Positions 38,675 through 49,848 of a stretch of DNA of 64,000 nucleotides are shown in pieces (position 1 is the stretch's first letter; each line of letters begins with the position of its first letter). The notes under the pieces were generated by a model. The model saw only the letters and a program-made list of their open reading frames with translations. It was not told where the DNA came from and made no database searches. This DNA is from Sedimenticola sp. (GTDB taxonomy: Bacteria; Pseudomonadota; Gammaproteobacteria; Chromatiales; Chromatiaceae). The position numbers were made by a program, and so were the translations under genes. The stretch is taken from positions 59,938 to 123,937 of the forward strand of contig JAMOLT010000013.1 of NCBI GenBank assembly GCA_027068915.1. The letters are read 5' to 3'.

Positions 38675-39973
38675 CTATTTGTAATATGGAGACCACACGG
38701 GATCCCGAACATCACCTGATTGCAATGCTAATCTCTGTTTGACGCGACCATCCGTCGATACCGCAGCCAGCACTCCCTTCCCTTTGTACCTGGTTGCATA
38801 GATGATCATGCTGCCATTGGGCGCAAAACTGGGAGACTCATCCAGTCTGCCATCTGTCAGCACAGTAATGGAACCCGTGCCCAGATCCAGTACACCAATC
38901 CGGTACTGACTTCCCACCCGAGTGATGAGGGTAATAGATTTTCCATCCGGCGCATAGGATGCACGGGCATTATATTTATTCTCGAAGGTGAGGCGCTTCA
39001 CGTCGCCACCAGTGACGGAAACCTGATAAATTTGCGGCGACCCACCCCGATCCGAGGTAAACAGCAGCGTTCGGCCGTCCGGCGACCAGGAGGGCTCGGT
39101 TTCTATGGCCCAGTGCCGCACCAACCGGCGCAGCTTGCGCCGCGACAGATCCATAATGTAGATGTCCGGGTTCCCGTCCTTGGACAGGGCCATGGCCAGG
39201 TAATGCCCATCCGGCGACCAGGCGGGGGCACCGTTGATGCCTTTAAAGCTGGTGATTTTTTCCCGTTTTCCGGTAAAAACCTCCTGGATCCAGATGGAAG
39301 GCCGGCCGTTCTCGAAAGAAACATAGGCCAGTTTGCGTCCATCCGGCGACCAGGCGGGCGACATCAGCGGTTCTTTGGAGGAAACAATGGTCTGGGCGCC
39401 ATGGCCATCGGAATCCGCAATCCGCAGGGAAATAGTCGGTGACTTCGCCGATCCTTGCGAAACCACATAGGCGATACGTGTGGCAAACGCCCCCTTGGTC
39501 CCGGTAAGGGTTTCATAGACCAGATCAGCGATGTGGTGCGCAATGGCGCGCAAGTCCTTGGCGGTAGTGGAAAAGCTATAGCCGATCAGCTGCTCGCCCT
39601 GGTATACGTCAAACAGCTGAAAACGCACCTTGTAGCCCCCGGGGCCATTGGGTTCAATACGGCCAATTACCAGATTGTCCTGGCGCAGCGCCCGCCAGTC
39701 GCGAAAATCCACTTCCGTCATGGCCGACGGGCGGTTCAGCATCTGCACCTCTTCCAGTGTTTTGAAATAGCCGCTACGCTGCAGGTCTGCGGCGATGATT
39801 TTCCCTACGGCTTCCGGCGGCGGAGTGGCTGCATCGCCCATCCATTGGAACGGAACCACAGCAATAGGCAATGCCCCTTCGACTCCTTCGGTAATTTCGA
39901 TCACCAATTTCGCCTGTGCCTGCATTGCAAACAATAGCAGCAGGCTGATGATGATTCCTGTCAGTTTCTTCAT
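38675..39973 (-). CDS. tolB: Tol-Pal system protein TolB
   Basis: TolB is a periplasmic beta-propeller that shuttles between Pal and TolA. It has 432 residues, a signal peptide ([21 protein letters not shown]), an N-terminal alpha/beta domain (about 22-165) and WD40-like PD40 repeats with the recurrent SPDGR / SPAWSPDG motif. It overlaps tolA by 4 nt. Confidence 0.97.
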   Translation of the reverse strand: MKKLTGIIISLLLLFAMQAQAKLVIEITEGVEGALPIAVVPFQWMGDAATPPPEAVGKIIAADLQRSGYFKTLEEVQMLNRPSAMTEVDFRDWRALRQDNLVIGRIEPNGPGGYKVRFQLFDVYQGEQLIGYSFSTTAKDLRAIAHHIADLVYETLTGTKGAFATRIAYVVSQGSAKSPTISLRIADSDGHGAQTIVSSKEPLMSPAWSPDGRKLAYVSFENGRPSIWIQEVFTGKREKITSFKGINGAPAWSPDGHYLAMALSKDGNPDIYIMDLSRRKLRRLVRHWAIETEPSWSPDGRTLLFTSDRGGSPQIYQVSVTGGDVKRLTFENKYNARASYAPDGKSITLITRVGSQYRIGVLDLGTGSITVLTDGRLDESPSFAPNGSMIIYATRYKGKGVLAAVSTDGRVKQRLALQSGDVRDPVWSPYYK

Positions 39974-40898
39974 TTGGTTGGCCTGAATATAAAGGTAAAT
40001 TCTCTGAACTCCGAGAGCAAGGTTGGTGATTTTGGCATGGGCAAAGGATCAGCTTTATTGACCGCTGCAACAACCGAACGGTCAAAGGCGCTGTTGCCAC
40101 TGGATTTTAGCACCTGTACCAGCAATACCGAACCATTGTCATTCAAACGCACCCGCACAGTGGCCTGCAAATCGGCATCGGAGGCTGTGGGCGGGCGCAA
40201 CCAGCTGTTTTGCACCTTGCGCTTGATGGCCGCAGTCACGCTGGCGCGCTCCCTGCCATCTTTTTCGGCCACCCATTGTGCCTGCAACTCTTCTTCCCGT
40301 GCTTTTTGTTCAGCGATACGCTTTGCCTCTGCCTTGCGCTTGCGCTCGGCTTCTTTCTTGCGCTTTTCTTCGGCTTTCTTTTTCGCCTCCGCCTTTTTCC
40401 TGGCTTCGGCTTTCTTTTTGGCTTCAGCTTTCTTGCGTGCTTCTTCTTTCTTGTCCTTCTCTTGTTCGAGCTTCTTTTTCCGCTCCAGTTCCAGCTTTTT
40501 TTTCTTTTCCTCTTCTTTTTTCTTCAAGGCGAGTTTGCGTTTTTTCTCAGCCTCGGCTTTTTTTCGCTGTTCTTCCCGCTTTTTCTTTTCGGCTTTCTTC
40601 TTTTGCTCTTCCTGTTTCTTTACTTCCAGTTGCTGCTTGCGTTCCGTCTCGCGGCGGCGCTGCTGCTCTTTTTTCTTTTGTTCTTCCAGTTTGCGCTTCT
40701 TTACTGCCTGCTCTGTTTCTTTTGCCTGGGCGAGCTGCTTGGTATCCACCAGGCGTGCCTGCACCACCTGCCCTGTGGGCTGCTGTATTTTGGGCGGATT
40801 GATCCAGTCCAGGCCGAAAACCATCAACGCAACCAGAGCCAGGTGCATAAGCACTGCCAGAAAAAACCCCAGGGGATGGCGGCGTATGATGTCCAGCA

Positions 40899-40899
<1 letters not shown>
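39970..40899 (-). CDS. tolA: Tol-Pal system protein TolA
   Basis: TolA spans the periplasm from the TolQR motor to TolB/Pal. The 309 residues show one N-terminal TM helix ([19 protein letters not shown]), a very long Lys/Glu/Ala-rich helical domain II (about 60-205, built of [13 protein letters not shown] repeats) and a C-terminal TonB-like domain ([22 protein letters not shown]). The low-complexity domain produces long spurious antisense frames. It overlaps tolR by 1 nt. Confidence 0.95.
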
Positions 40900-41320
<421 letters not shown>

Positions 41321-41321
<1 letters not shown>

Positions 41322-42010
41322 TATTTTTTCCCGAGCAGCATGTGCGCCTGACGCTGGAGGATGTTGGAGAACTCTTCAGCAAAGTCCTCGTAGCGGCTTT
41401 CCAGGCGCTGCACTGCATCTGCGTACTTGTTGTAGGCGACAACGGCGGGAATGGCGGCAAACAGACCCATAGCGGTAGCGATGAGGGCCTCGGCGATGCC
41501 GGGGGCAACCAGGTTCAGGCTGGCTTGTTTGACACTGCCCAATGCGATAAAGGAATTCATGATGCCCCATACGGTGCCGAACAACCCCACATAGGGACTG
41601 GTGGAACCGACGGTGGCGAGAAAGGACAAATGCCGCTCCAAGCTGTCCATTTCACGGCTCATGGCAACATGCATGGCGCGGCGGGCGCCTTCCACCACGG
41701 CCATGGGTTCCATGTTGGACGAGTCCTTGAGACGGGCAAATTCCCGAAAACCCGCGTGAAACACCATCGCCATGCCCTGAATTTCATCGGGATGGCGATC
41801 CAGCCCCCGGTACAGATCCCCCAGATCACCACCAGACCAAAACTTGTCTTCGAAATCATCCGCAACGCGTTGGGCGCTGCGCAAGGTTCGAGAGCGATCG
41901 AAAATCGCTGTCCAGGAAAGCACGGATGCGAGTAACAAGCTGGCCATGACCAGCTGCACCAGCGGACTGGCATCCAGCACCAGCTGCAGGAAGGAAAGCT
42001 CATTCTGCAT
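41321..42010 (-). CDS. tolQ: Tol-Pal system protein TolQ
   Basis: TolQ is the MotA/ExbB-family proton channel subunit. The 229 residues have three TM helices (about 15-38, 130-155 and 170-195), the motif FLATVGSTSPYVGLFGTVWGIM and APGIAEALIATAMGLFAAIPAVVAYN. It overlaps the 3' end of ybgC by 11 nt. Confidence 0.97.
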
Positions 42011-42407
42011 ATTTCAGTTTCTCCAATATGGCCGCCGGTATGGGGCTGGGCCGGAACGATTCGATATCCACGCTGACAATGCCGACTTCCCCCTTGCACA
42101 GCAGCTTGTCATCTTCCTGGCGATAGATGTTCTGCCGGATGGTCATGGCGGTGCGGCTGTGGCCAAGCAGCTCTCCGGTCACCCACAACAGATCGTTGAA
42201 TTTTGCCGGCACCAGATACTCGGCAGCCGCGCTACGCACCACGAAAACCACGCCGTATTCCTGGCGTACCCTGTCCTGCTCGAAGCCCAGTTCACGCAAC
42301 CATTCGGTGCGGGCTCTTTCCATGAAACGAAAATAGTTGGCGTAGTATACGATGCCGGCTGCATCGGTATCTTCGTAATAGACCCGCACGGGGAAGCGAT
42401 AGTTCAA
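42000..42407 (-). CDS. ybgC: Tol-Pal-associated acyl-CoA thioesterase YbgC
   Basis: YbgC is a hot-dog-fold acyl-CoA thioesterase usually encoded first in the tol-pal cluster. The start is taken as TTG 42407, because AGAGGA lies 7 nt upstream and the resulting 135-residue product has the family length. The active-site aspartate is in VYYEDTDAAGIVYYANY. A longer frame upstream to 42530 would overlap ruvB and lacks homology. Confidence 0.93.
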   Translation of the reverse strand: MNYRFPVRVYYEDTDAAGIVYYANYFRFMERARTEWLRELGFEQDRVRQEYGVVFVVRSAAAEYLVPAKFNDLLWVTGELLGHSRTAMTIRQNIYRQEDDKLLCKGEVGIVSVDIESFRPSPIPAAILEKLKYAE

Positions 42408-42471
42408 CCGAGAATCCTCTGATGGCCACTCCGCGCCAGTACGGCCTGAAAGACAGGGCGCAAGCCGGCAT

Positions 42472-43512
42472 TCACGACTCGTCCCCGAAAAGATCGGCCA
42501 GTTGCGAATCCTGGCGGGGGCGGAAGCCAAAGTATTCGAATGCCCGACGGGTCGCCACCCTTCCCCTTGGGGTACGCATCAAAAATCCCTGCTGGATGAG
42601 AAAAGGCTCCAGCACGTCTTCGATGGTGCCCCGCTCTTCACCAATGGCCGCAGCCAGGCTATCCACGCCAACCGGGCCACCATCGAACTTTTCCAGCACC
42701 GCTTTGAGCAGGCGGCGATCCATGTGGTCGATGCCGTTGGCATCTACCTTGAGCATGGACAGGGCTGCATCTGCAATCTCCATGGTGATGTGACCGTCGC
42801 CTTTCACCTGGGCATAGTCGCGCACCCGGCGCAGCAGACGATTGGCGATACGCGGTGTGCCCCGGGAGCGCCGGGCGATTTCCAACGCCCCTTCCGCCTC
42901 GATTTCCATGGTCAGAATAGCAGCGGAGCGGCGGATGATGTGGGTCAGATCGTCCACACTGTAGAACTCCAGGCGCTGCACGATGCCAAAGCGATCCCGC
43001 AGAGGGGAAGTCAGCAGCCCTGCCCTGGTGGTGGCGCCCACCAGGGTGAATGGCGGCAGATCCACCTTGATGGAGCGCGCCGCCGGCCCTTCGCCAATCA
43101 TGATATCCAGCTGGTAGTCTTCCATTCCCGGATACAGCACTTCCTCCACCACCGGGCTGAGGCGGTGAATTTCATCCACGAACAACACATCATGGGGCTC
43201 CAGGTTAGTCAGCAAGGCAGCCAGATCCCCCGCCCGCTCCAGCACCGGACCGGACGTCTGATGCAAATGCACCCCCATTTCATTGGCGATGATATGTGCC
43301 AGGGTGGTCTTGCCCAGACCGGGTGGGCCGAAGATCAGCACATGATCCAAAGCCTCGTTGCGCTGCCGGGCGGCGGGAATGAATATCTCCATTTGCTCGC
43401 ACACGGCAGGCTGACCGACATATTCTTCCAGGGTGCGGGGACGAATGGCGCGATCTACCGCCACGTCATCCTGCACCGCAGCCGGATCGATAATCCTGTT
43501 GTTTTCATCCAT
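42472..43512 (-). CDS. ruvB: Holliday junction branch-migration ATPase RuvB
   Basis: RuvB is the AAA+ motor of the RuvAB complex. It has 346 residues. The motifs are Walker A GPPGLGKT, Walker [11 protein letters not shown], sensor 1 GATTRAG, and the arginine finger region LRDRFG. A winged-helix domain ends the protein ([17 protein letters not shown]). It starts 9 nt after ruvA. Confidence 0.98.
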   Translation of the reverse strand: MDENNRIIDPAAVQDDVAVDRAIRPRTLEEYVGQPAVCEQMEIFIPAARQRNEALDHVLIFGPPGLGKTTLAHIIANEMGVHLHQTSGPVLERAGDLAALLTNLEPHDVLFVDEIHRLSPVVEEVLYPGMEDYQLDIMIGEGPAARSIKVDLPPFTLVGATTRAGLLTSPLRDRFGIVQRLEFYSVDDLTHIIRRSAAILTMEIEAEGALEIARRSRGTPRIANRLLRRVRDYAQVKGDGHITMEIADAALSMLKVDANGIDHMDRRLLKAVLEKFDGGPVGVDSLAAAIGEERGTIEDVLEPFLIQQGFLMRTPRGRVATRRAFEYFGFRPRQDSQLADLFGDES

Positions 43513-43521
43513 GGTGATAAT

Positions 43522-44121
43522 CTACCCCTTGGCCTTGTTTTGCAGGGCCATGCGGATCACGGTTTCCGTGTCCATATCCGCCTGAAATACGACGCTCACC
43601 ATGCGGCTGGCTTCGGGAGGCTTGTAGCCCAGGGCTACCAGTGCGCTGACTGCATCAGCATCCGCCGACCTGCCCTGCCCGGCACCTGTGATTTTCGTGG
43701 CCAGGGAGTTTTCTTCCATCTTGTCCAGCCGGTCGCGCATCTCGATGATCAGGCGCTCTGCAGTCTTCTTTCCCACGCCAGGCAGACGGCAAAGCGCTTT
43801 TACATCGCCGGATTGTATGAACAGGGCGAATTCATCAGTACTCATGCCGGACAGAATCGCCAGCGCCATTTTCCCCCCCACGCCATTCACCCTGAGCAAA
43901 CTGCGAAACAGAGCCCGGTCTGCTTCCCGGAGAAAGCCGAACAGGCTGTGCGCGTCATCTCGCACCATCATATGGGTGTAGAGGACGATTTCCTGGTCGC
44001 CGTCGGGAAGGTCATAGAATGTGGACATGGGCGCTTCCACTTCGTAACCCACGCCGTTTACTTCCAGCAGCAGCGATGGAGGTTGCTTGAGCAGAATCTT
44101 GCCTCGCAGCAGGCCAATCAT
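43522..44121 (-). CDS. ruvA: Holliday junction branch-migration protein RuvA
   Basis: RuvA is the tetrameric junction-binding subunit that loads RuvB. The start at ATG 44121 gives 199 residues and MIGLLRGKI, the canonical N-terminus, with a 4-nt overlap with ruvC. Two HhH motifs (LLRVNGVGGKMALAILSGM and LCRLPGVGKKTAERLI) and a C-terminal RuvB-binding domain are visible. Confidence 0.97.
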   Translation of the reverse strand: MIGLLRGKILLKQPPSLLLEVNGVGYEVEAPMSTFYDLPDGDQEIVLYTHMMVRDDAHSLFGFLREADRALFRSLLRVNGVGGKMALAILSGMSTDEFALFIQSGDVKALCRLPGVGKKTAERLIIEMRDRLDKMEENSLATKITGAGQGRSADADAVSALVALGYKPPEASRMVSVVFQADMDTETVIRMALQNKAKG

Positions 44122-44609
44122 CCCCGGCCCCGCAACTTTGCACTGGTGCTTGCGTTGTGCGCATGGCACAGTGCTACCGCCAGCGCATCAGATTCATCCA
44201 GAGTCATGCGCTGGCGCACCCCCAGCAATAAGCGAATCATATGTTGCACCTGCTCCTTTTCCGCCGCACCCGTTCCCACCAGCGCCAGCTTGACGGCCCG
44301 GGGGGTGTACTCGAATACGGGAAGTTTCGCAATCACCGCCGCCGTGATCGCCGCACCGCGGGCATGGCCCAGCTTCAGGGCAGAGGAAGGGTTGGCGGCC
44401 ATAAACACCTGCTCTACGGCGACCTGTTCCGGGGTATGTTCCTCCAGTACCGCATTGATTCCGGCGTAGATCTCACCCAGACGCATAGAGAAATCCTTGC
44501 TGGTGGTACGAATGCAACCGCTGAACACATGCCGGCTCTGGCGGCCATCGCTATCGATAACGCCAAAACCGGTTGCCCGGGATCCCGGATCAATGCCAAG
44601 AATTCTCAA
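44118..44609 (-). CDS. ruvC: Crossover junction endodeoxyribonuclease RuvC
   Basis: RuvC resolves Holliday junctions. The 163-residue protein keeps the acidic catalytic residues: D7 in [13 protein letters not shown], Glu in VAVEQVF and the C-terminal pair in [14 protein letters not shown]. It overlaps yebC by 4 nt and ruvA by 4 nt. Confidence 0.97.
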   Translation of the reverse strand: MRILGIDPGSRATGFGVIDSDGRQSRHVFSGCIRTTSKDFSMRLGEIYAGINAVLEEHTPEQVAVEQVFMAANPSSALKLGHARGAAITAAVIAKLPVFEYTPRAVKLALVGTGAAEKEQVQHMIRLLLGVRQRMTLDESDALAVALCHAHNASTSAKLRGRG

Positions 44610-45355
44610 ACGTCCAGGGACTCCATGATTTCATCGGAAATATCCGCATTGGAATAGACTTCCTGAACGTCATCCAGGTCTTCCAGGGCATCCACCAGCC
44701 GCATGAGCTTTTCTGCGCCTTCCTGATCCATTTCCGCCTTGGTGCTGGCTTCGTAGCTGACTTCCGCATGATCCGCTTTCAGGCCCGCATCCTGCATTGC
44801 CTGTTTTACCGCAGAAAATTCTTCCGGTGTGGTAAAAACATCGATACTGCCGTCTTCGTTGGTCACCACATCGTCGGCACCGGCTTCCAAGGCCGCTTCC
44901 ATGACCGCATCTTCATCCGCCCCCGGCGCATAACTGATAATTCCTTTCTTTTCAAACAGGTAAGCTACTGATCCATCTGTTCCCAGATTGCCGCCATGCT
45001 TGGTGAAGGCATGACGAACTTCAGAGGCTGTGCGGTTGCGGTTGTCCGTCATGCAATCCACCATGATTGCAGTTCCCCCGGGGCCGTAACCTTCGTAGCG
45101 GATTTCCTCATAATTGTCGCCATCCAATCCACCTGCACCCCGCTTTACTGCGCGGTCGATGGTGTCTTTTGGCATGTTTGCGCCCTGAGCCTTGTCAACC
45201 GCCAGACGCAAGCGCGGATTGGCGTCGATATCACCGCCTCCTTCCTTTGCCGCAACGGTTACTTCGCGTATCAGTTTTGACCAGAGTTTGCCGCGTTTCT
45301 TGTCATTCGCCGCTTTCTTGTGCTTGATGTTCGCCCATTTGCTGTGACCAGCCAT
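44606..45355 (-). CDS. yebC: YebC/TACO1 family translation-associated regulator
   Basis: This is a 249-residue conserved protein. Relatives act as transcriptional regulators or as translation factors that ease ribosome stalling at proline stretches. Signature sequences are [15 protein letters not shown] at the N-terminus, [20 protein letters not shown] and [13 protein letters not shown]. The start ATG 45355 has AGGT close upstream; a GTG one codon earlier is possible. It opens the ruvCAB operon. In many relatives aspS lies just upstream, but here it is 14 kb away. Confidence 0.95.
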   Translation of the reverse strand: MAGHSKWANIKHKKAANDKKRGKLWSKLIREVTVAAKEGGGDIDANPRLRLAVDKAQGANMPKDTIDRAVKRGAGGLDGDNYEEIRYEGYGPGGTAIMVDCMTDNRNRTASEVRHAFTKHGGNLGTDGSVAYLFEKKGIISYAPGADEDAVMEAALEAGADDVVTNEDGSIDVFTTPEEFSAVKQAMQDAGLKADHAEVSYEASTKAEMDQEGAEKLMRLVDALEDLDDVQEVYSNADISDEIMESLDV

Positions 45356-45593
45356 CACCTACCTCTATTCAGAATAAATACCAGTTCCAGGCCCGTGGAT
45401 TCAGGGCTTGCCGTCCCCGTGCGGCCCCAAGGCAGGCACCGGCACAGCAACCAGGATTCTCCCGGGATTCTAGCATGAGCGGCCAGCCAATCCCGCACTG
45501 AATGCCGGGATCAAACAATCCGGCCTGCCGACTGCACCATTCCTGCTACACTATCCGCTCCTTATTGGTAAGCGCCTTATTTTATCAAAGCCC

Positions 45594-46238
45594 ATGCTGG
45601 AAATTGCAGCCATTGCGTTCACCACCTTTTTCGCCACGGTAGCCCCTGTGGACTCGGCCATTATGTTTGCTGCGCTGACCACGGAAAACACCCCGGCAGA
45701 ACGCAAGAGCATGGCGATCCGCGGCGTCAGCATCGCCACGGGACTGCTGCTGCTTTTCGCCTTGTTCGGAGAAGCACTGCTGGCCCGCCTGGGCATTTCC
45801 CTGGCGGCCCTCACCACGGCAGGCGGCATACTGTTGCTGCTCATGGGGATCGATCTGGTGTTCGCCCGCTCTTCCGGCGCCATGTCCACTACCCGGGCGG
45901 AATCAAAAGAGGCGGAAGGTCGCCAGGATATTTCCGTATTTCCCCTGGCGACCCCCTTGCTCGCCGGCCCCGGCACCATGGGCGCAGTGATCCTGATCAC
46001 CGCCAACACCCATGGCGACATCAAACAAATCGCCACCGTGGTCGCCATGCTGCTGCTGGTAATGGCGATCTCCCTGGTGCTGTTGCTGGTGGCCGGAAAA
46101 CTGGAAAAAGTGCTGGGCGTCACCGGAATGCGGGTAATCAACCGGGTATTCGGTGTTCTGCTTTGTTCCTTGGCGGTGCAATTCATCTTCAACGGCATTC
46201 ACAACAGCGGGCTGATTGCGGTTAACGCAACCACCTGA
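45594..46238 (+). CDS. MarC family integral membrane protein
   Basis: A 214-residue protein with about six hydrophobic segments. Family motifs include AFTTFFATVAPVDSAIMFAAL near the N-terminus, PLATPLLAGPGTMGAVIL, and GMRVINRVFGVLLCSLAVQFI. MarC proteins are predicted transporters of unsettled substrate. It is divergent from yebC (235-bp gap with no other feature) and convergent with the diguanylate cyclase, with repeat copy 3 in between. Confidence 0.88.
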   Translation: MLEIAAIAFTTFFATVAPVDSAIMFAALTTENTPAERKSMAIRGVSIATGLLLLFALFGEALLARLGISLAALTTAGGILLLLMGIDLVFARSSGAMSTTRAESKEAEGRQDISVFPLATPLLAGPGTMGAVILITANTHGDIKQIATVVAMLLLVMAISLVLLLVAGKLEKVLGVTGMRVINRVFGVLLCSLAVQFIFNGIHNSGLIAVNATT

Positions 46239-46264
46239 GCTGACAATTACCGAAACATCAATAG

Positions 46265-46398
46265 TAGCAGGCTGTACGCCGCACAAGGACGTGCGGCCAT
46301 TTTCAACGGCTTATTGATCATTGAAAATGGAGGAAAGACAAAATCACATTTTTGTCTTTCCTGGTTGAAAAAAGCCATGGAAGGCTTTTTTAACATTG
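46265..46398 (+). repeat. Multi-hairpin dispersed repeat, copy 3
   Basis: Starts TAGCAGGCTGTAC, then GCCGCAC-loop-GTGCGGC, ATTTTCAA-loop-TTGAAAAT, GGAAAGACAAAA-loop-TTTTGTCTTTCC, and GGTTGAAAAAAG-loop-CTTTTTTAAC around CCATGG. It lies 26 bp after the marC-like gene and before the end of the convergent cyclase gene. Confidence 0.82.
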
Positions 46399-46486
46399 GG
46401 CTTTTCCTAGCTGGCCAACATCGCGCAAAGAGCGCGGTTGGTGAAAGATGCGGGGTTTGCAGTGCAGGGCAGTATTCACCTGGCTT

Positions 46487-48199
46487 TTATGCCAGATCCT
46501 GTAAAAATCCTTTCGCCGCTCCAGATCTCTTTTCCGACCATCGGCAATGGACACGATTCCGGCCTGCGTTTTTCGCCTGAGACAGCGCTCTGTCTGCAAT
46601 ATTGAACAGCTCCTCCCTGGTATGGTATTTCCCCGGAACAATGCCTGCACAACCGATACTGACCGTCAGCTGATATTTCCTGTCACCATCCCAGTAGTAA
46701 ATCCCGAGATTCTGGATGCCATCCACAATTTCCTGGGCGTAGGCTTCCACATGCGCCAGATCCGGCTCGTCCATATTCAGCAGCACCGCGAACTCCTCCC
46801 CCCCGATCCTGCATGCCTGATCACCCGCACGGCGGGTTTTGCTTCCCAGGTATCCAGCAAGTTTTTTCAGCGCCTCATCTCCCTGCAAATGCCCGAGTGC
46901 ATCATTGAAACGCTTGAAATGATCTACATCGATAATCAGCAGAAACAGCAGTCGCTTATGCCGTTCGCTCTGGCGCCACATGTTCTCAACATGTGTTTCG
47001 AACATTCTTCGGTTGCACAAACCTGTGAGGGGATCCCTGGCTGGACTTCGCTGTAAACCGCCAATACGCTTTCTGACAAGCAGGAAGCTGACCATGACCA
47101 ACCCTGCCCAAACGGGCACGACCGGAAGCAGCAGTCCCGTAGCCATCACAACAGCTGGCAACAGCCCCGCAGAAACAATCAGGGCCAACAGTAATCGGCT
47201 GAAAACACAAGTGAAGCGGGCATATACTAAAATAGTGGCGGCAATCAGTGACAGGAGCAATAGTCCCAGCTGCCGAGGCAAACCCTGAGCGCTGGTTATC
47301 GATAGATCGTTTTGCAGGGCATTGAGGATATTGGCATGTATTTCAACACCACTCATTGCGCCTTCACTGGCGTCAGGAGTGGCAAACACCCGGCGGATGG
47401 CAGCCGCAGTGATGCCGACAAAAACGATCTTTCCCTGCAATACTTCAGCGCCAACCCTGCCTTCAACCACGTCCGCATAGGAAACCATCGGAAACGCTTC
47501 CGCCCCCCCGACATAGGGGAACAGTATCCTGCGGTCCCTGATCCAGCGCCCTTCATAAACGTATTTGCGGTCTGAAAAGTTTTCTCCAGGCAAATCAGCT
47601 ACCCCGAACCTTCCGGACCTTCCGGAAATATGCAATGCAGCCAGGGCAAGTCCCGGCCAGCGCGCCGCAGCTGTTCCTGCAAGCAGGTAGGTGCTACGCA
47701 CAATGCCATCCTTGCCAACAGCCATATCCGTATGGCCGATGCCTGCTGCAGCGTCTCCAAACATGGGCAGGGGCAACACCTCGGAAACCTCACCATCTTT
47801 CGGGTTTTCATCACTGGTCATAGCCAGTATGACCTGTCCATGCCGGGCAATGGCTGCGGCAAACCAGTGATCGCCAGTCGAATCGGTTTCGTTCGCTTCT
47901 GCAAACAGGATGTCAAAGGCGACCGTATCTGTTCCAGCCCGCATCAGTCGTTCGAGCAACTGCGCATGGATTTGTCTCGACCAGGGCCAGCGACCGAACT
48001 TGCGCAAGCTTTTTTCATCCACGGCAACAATGACAATGTTCTGTGGATCTTCCTGTGGCAGTAGCGATATCCCGGTGTCAGCTACCATTTGCTCGACACG
48101 CCAGGTAAGGCCGCTGGAATCAATCAACAACGCCAGCAACACAACCAGCAGCACCAGAGCCACAGGCTTTTCAGCCGCTCTGTCGAAAAAGGTTTTCAT
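46487..48199 (-). CDS. CHASE2-domain diguanylate cyclase
   Basis: The 570-residue inner-membrane protein has a TM helix (about 12-28), a periplasmic CHASE2 sensor (about 40-300; note VAVDEKSLRKFGRWPWSR and FPYVGG), three TM helices (about 307-380) and a GGDEF domain. The active-site loop is GGEEF (466-470), and the product-inhibition site RAGD lies 5 residues before it, so it should synthesise c-di-GMP under feedback control. ATG 48199 is used; the frame extends to TTG 48220 within the preceding gene. It is paired with a FecR-domain protein that may feed it a signal. Confidence 0.88.
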   Translation of the reverse strand: MKTFFDRAAEKPVALVLLVVLLALLIDSSGLTWRVEQMVADTGISLLPQEDPQNIVIVAVDEKSLRKFGRWPWSRQIHAQLLERLMRAGTDTVAFDILFAEANETDSTGDHWFAAAIARHGQVILAMTSDENPKDGEVSEVLPLPMFGDAAAGIGHTDMAVGKDGIVRSTYLLAGTAAARWPGLALAALHISGRSGRFGVADLPGENFSDRKYVYEGRWIRDRRILFPYVGGAEAFPMVSYADVVEGRVGAEVLQGKIVFVGITAAAIRRVFATPDASEGAMSGVEIHANILNALQNDLSITSAQGLPRQLGLLLLSLIAATILVYARFTCVFSRLLLALIVSAGLLPAVVMATGLLLPVVPVWAGLVMVSFLLVRKRIGGLQRSPARDPLTGLCNRRMFETHVENMWRQSERHKRLLFLLIIDVDHFKRFNDALGHLQGDEALKKLAGYLGSKTRRAGDQACRIGGEEFAVLLNMDEPDLAHVEAYAQEIVDGIQNLGIYYWDGDRKYQLTVSIGCAGIVPGKYHTREELFNIADRALSQAKNAGRNRVHCRWSEKRSGAAKGFLQDLA

Positions 48200-48216
48200 G
48201 GAAAATACATGGACAC

Positions 48217-49848
48217 TCAAAGCAGCAACAATATTGATCCAATCACAAAGAACACCAGGGGCAGATAGCTTTCCGGTTCTACCTCAAAGCGCTGTGGGGT
48301 ACTGAAAACGCCAACATAGCCTTCCGCATCAATGGATCGCAGACGAAAATAATAGTAGCCGGATGGAGGCCGTTGAACCTGCACCCAGGAGTCAGGAGTC
48401 TGCTTGTCCACGATCAGGTTCTGAAAATCCGCATCGGAGGCCAATTGCACGTGATAGCTCGCAATACCATCCACCTCCTGCCAGATCAAGCGCAAATGGT
48501 TCCCTTCCACAGCTGGTGGCTTGGTCTGCGGGACTGCAGGGACGGGCAACACCCGGATTCTTGTCGCCTTACCGGGAGGGCCCTTTCTGCCTTCTGCAGT
48601 CACCGAAGAGAGCCGGTAGAAGTATTCTCCGGCATCCCTGAATTCAACGCTGGTATCTGTACCATTCACTGATCTTTGCTCCAGCACACCTGTGAATTGG
48701 GCATCACGGGCAAGCTCGAACAGGTAGGTTTCCACATCCTTAACTTCTGCCCAGGAAAACCCTACAGGGCCGACATGCAACACGCTGTCAGACAGCGGCT
48801 CACGCAGCATCGGCGCTTCCGGGCGGGCTTCGATGCGGAACGCCTTGCTGGCATTGTTTCCTTCCAGCCCATTCCCATCCACGCCACGCACCCGCACAAA
48901 GTACGCGCCATCGTCCAGGTGCTGATCGACCATCATACGGCCCTTCACCACCCGATCCAGTGCGATCTTCCGGAAATCCTGATCCCGGGCAACCTGCACC
49001 CGGTAGTTTTGCGCCCGTTCAAGGCTGTTCAGGGGAACCACTGTGGGAAGATAACGTATCAGGGAGGGAAAACCCTCCAGATCAGGGGGTGGCAAAAGCT
49101 TGACCGGCTGCAGTGGCGGGCTGTTCTTCTGCGCCACTGTCCCGAAGTTCCCGGGAACATCTACAGTTCCATGAGCATTGCCAACACTGACAAGGCCATC
49201 CAGCACTTCGGTGCGTGAACTGTCTTTTTCCACACCGATGCGGAAACTGGTGCCTCTTATCGCAGAATTTGCAGAGGTCGTGAGGATTTCAAATCTGCTA
49301 TCCGGTATCTTTTGGGGATTGGCATGCATTTTTATGCGCCCCCGGCGTATTTTCAGTTTGGCATCCATGCTCTTTTTTCTTTTCGCTCCAAGAGCGGTAA
49401 GGCGGGTGAATTCCAGCTCACTTTGCTCCTGCAGCAAGATACTGCTTTTGTCTTCCAGGGAAAAAAACACCGTGCTTTTCTCTCCGGTAATCACCCGGTC
49501 CCCGGCAGTCAGCGCCATTCCAGGCTTCAGTGGCAGTTTTCTACCATCATTTCCGAACACCACATCAGCTTTACCGTTAACGCTTTCAACCCGTACTTCA
49601 GATAGTTCTTCACGAACAATGTACAGGGGAATGGCGATTTTGGTGCCCGGCCGGATAGTGGCAGCATTGCTGATATTGTTGTGCCGCAGGATATCGTCCC
49701 AGTACCGCCAGTCCTTGAGCAATTTATGGCTGATGTCCCATACGGTGTCTCCGGGTTTAACGGTGTACAACCAGTCCTCCGCTGATGCGACAGAAGCAAG
49801 GCAGCACATGAGCACTGCAGCCCAAAACTTGCGGAACCTGTTATCCAT
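48217..49848 (-). CDS. LysM-FecR-FN3 periplasmic protein with C-terminal membrane anchor
   Basis: The 543-residue exported protein has a signal peptide (to about 23), LysM (about 26-75, YTVKPGDTVWDISHKLL), a FecR domain (about 100-215, LTAGDRVITGEKSTVFF and IRGTSFRIGV), three FN3-like repeats (about 260-520) and a C-terminal hydrophobic helix (LPLVFFVIGSILLLL). LysM suggests peptidoglycan binding and FecR suggests signal transfer. It ends just before the CHASE2 cyclase, a pairing seen in other proteobacteria, so it may sense the cell wall for c-di-GMP signalling (inference). Confidence 0.8.
   Translation of the reverse strand: MDNRFRKFWAAVLMCCLASVASAEDWLYTVKPGDTVWDISHKLLKDWRYWDDILRHNNISNAATIRPGTKIAIPLYIVREELSEVRVESVNGKADVVFGNDGRKLPLKPGMALTAGDRVITGEKSTVFFSLEDKSSILLQEQSELEFTRLTALGAKRKKSMDAKLKIRRGRIKMHANPQKIPDSRFEILTTSANSAIRGTSFRIGVEKDSSRTEVLDGLVSVGNAHGTVDVPGNFGTVAQKNSPPLQPVKLLPPPDLEGFPSLIRYLPTVVPLNSLERAQNYRVQVARDQDFRKIALDRVVKGRMMVDQHLDDGAYFVRVRGVDGNGLEGNNASKAFRIEARPEAPMLREPLSDSVLHVGPVGFSWAEVKDVETYLFELARDAQFTGVLEQRSVNGTDTSVEFRDAGEYFYRLSSVTAEGRKGPPGKATRIRVLPVPAVPQTKPPAVEGNHLRLIWQEVDGIASYHVQLASDADFQNLIVDKQTPDSWVQVQRPPSGYYYFRLRSIDAEGYVGVFSTPQRFEVEPESYLPLVFFVIGSILLLL

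Noticed and set aside
42502..44469. Rightward open frame of 655 codons
   Set aside because: It is antisense to ruvB, ruvA and ruvC and has no recognisable motif.
45359..45593. Possible small gene or RNA between yebC and the marC-like gene
   Set aside because: Only short frames without ribosome sites and no stable hairpin with a T-run; it is most likely a divergent promoter region.
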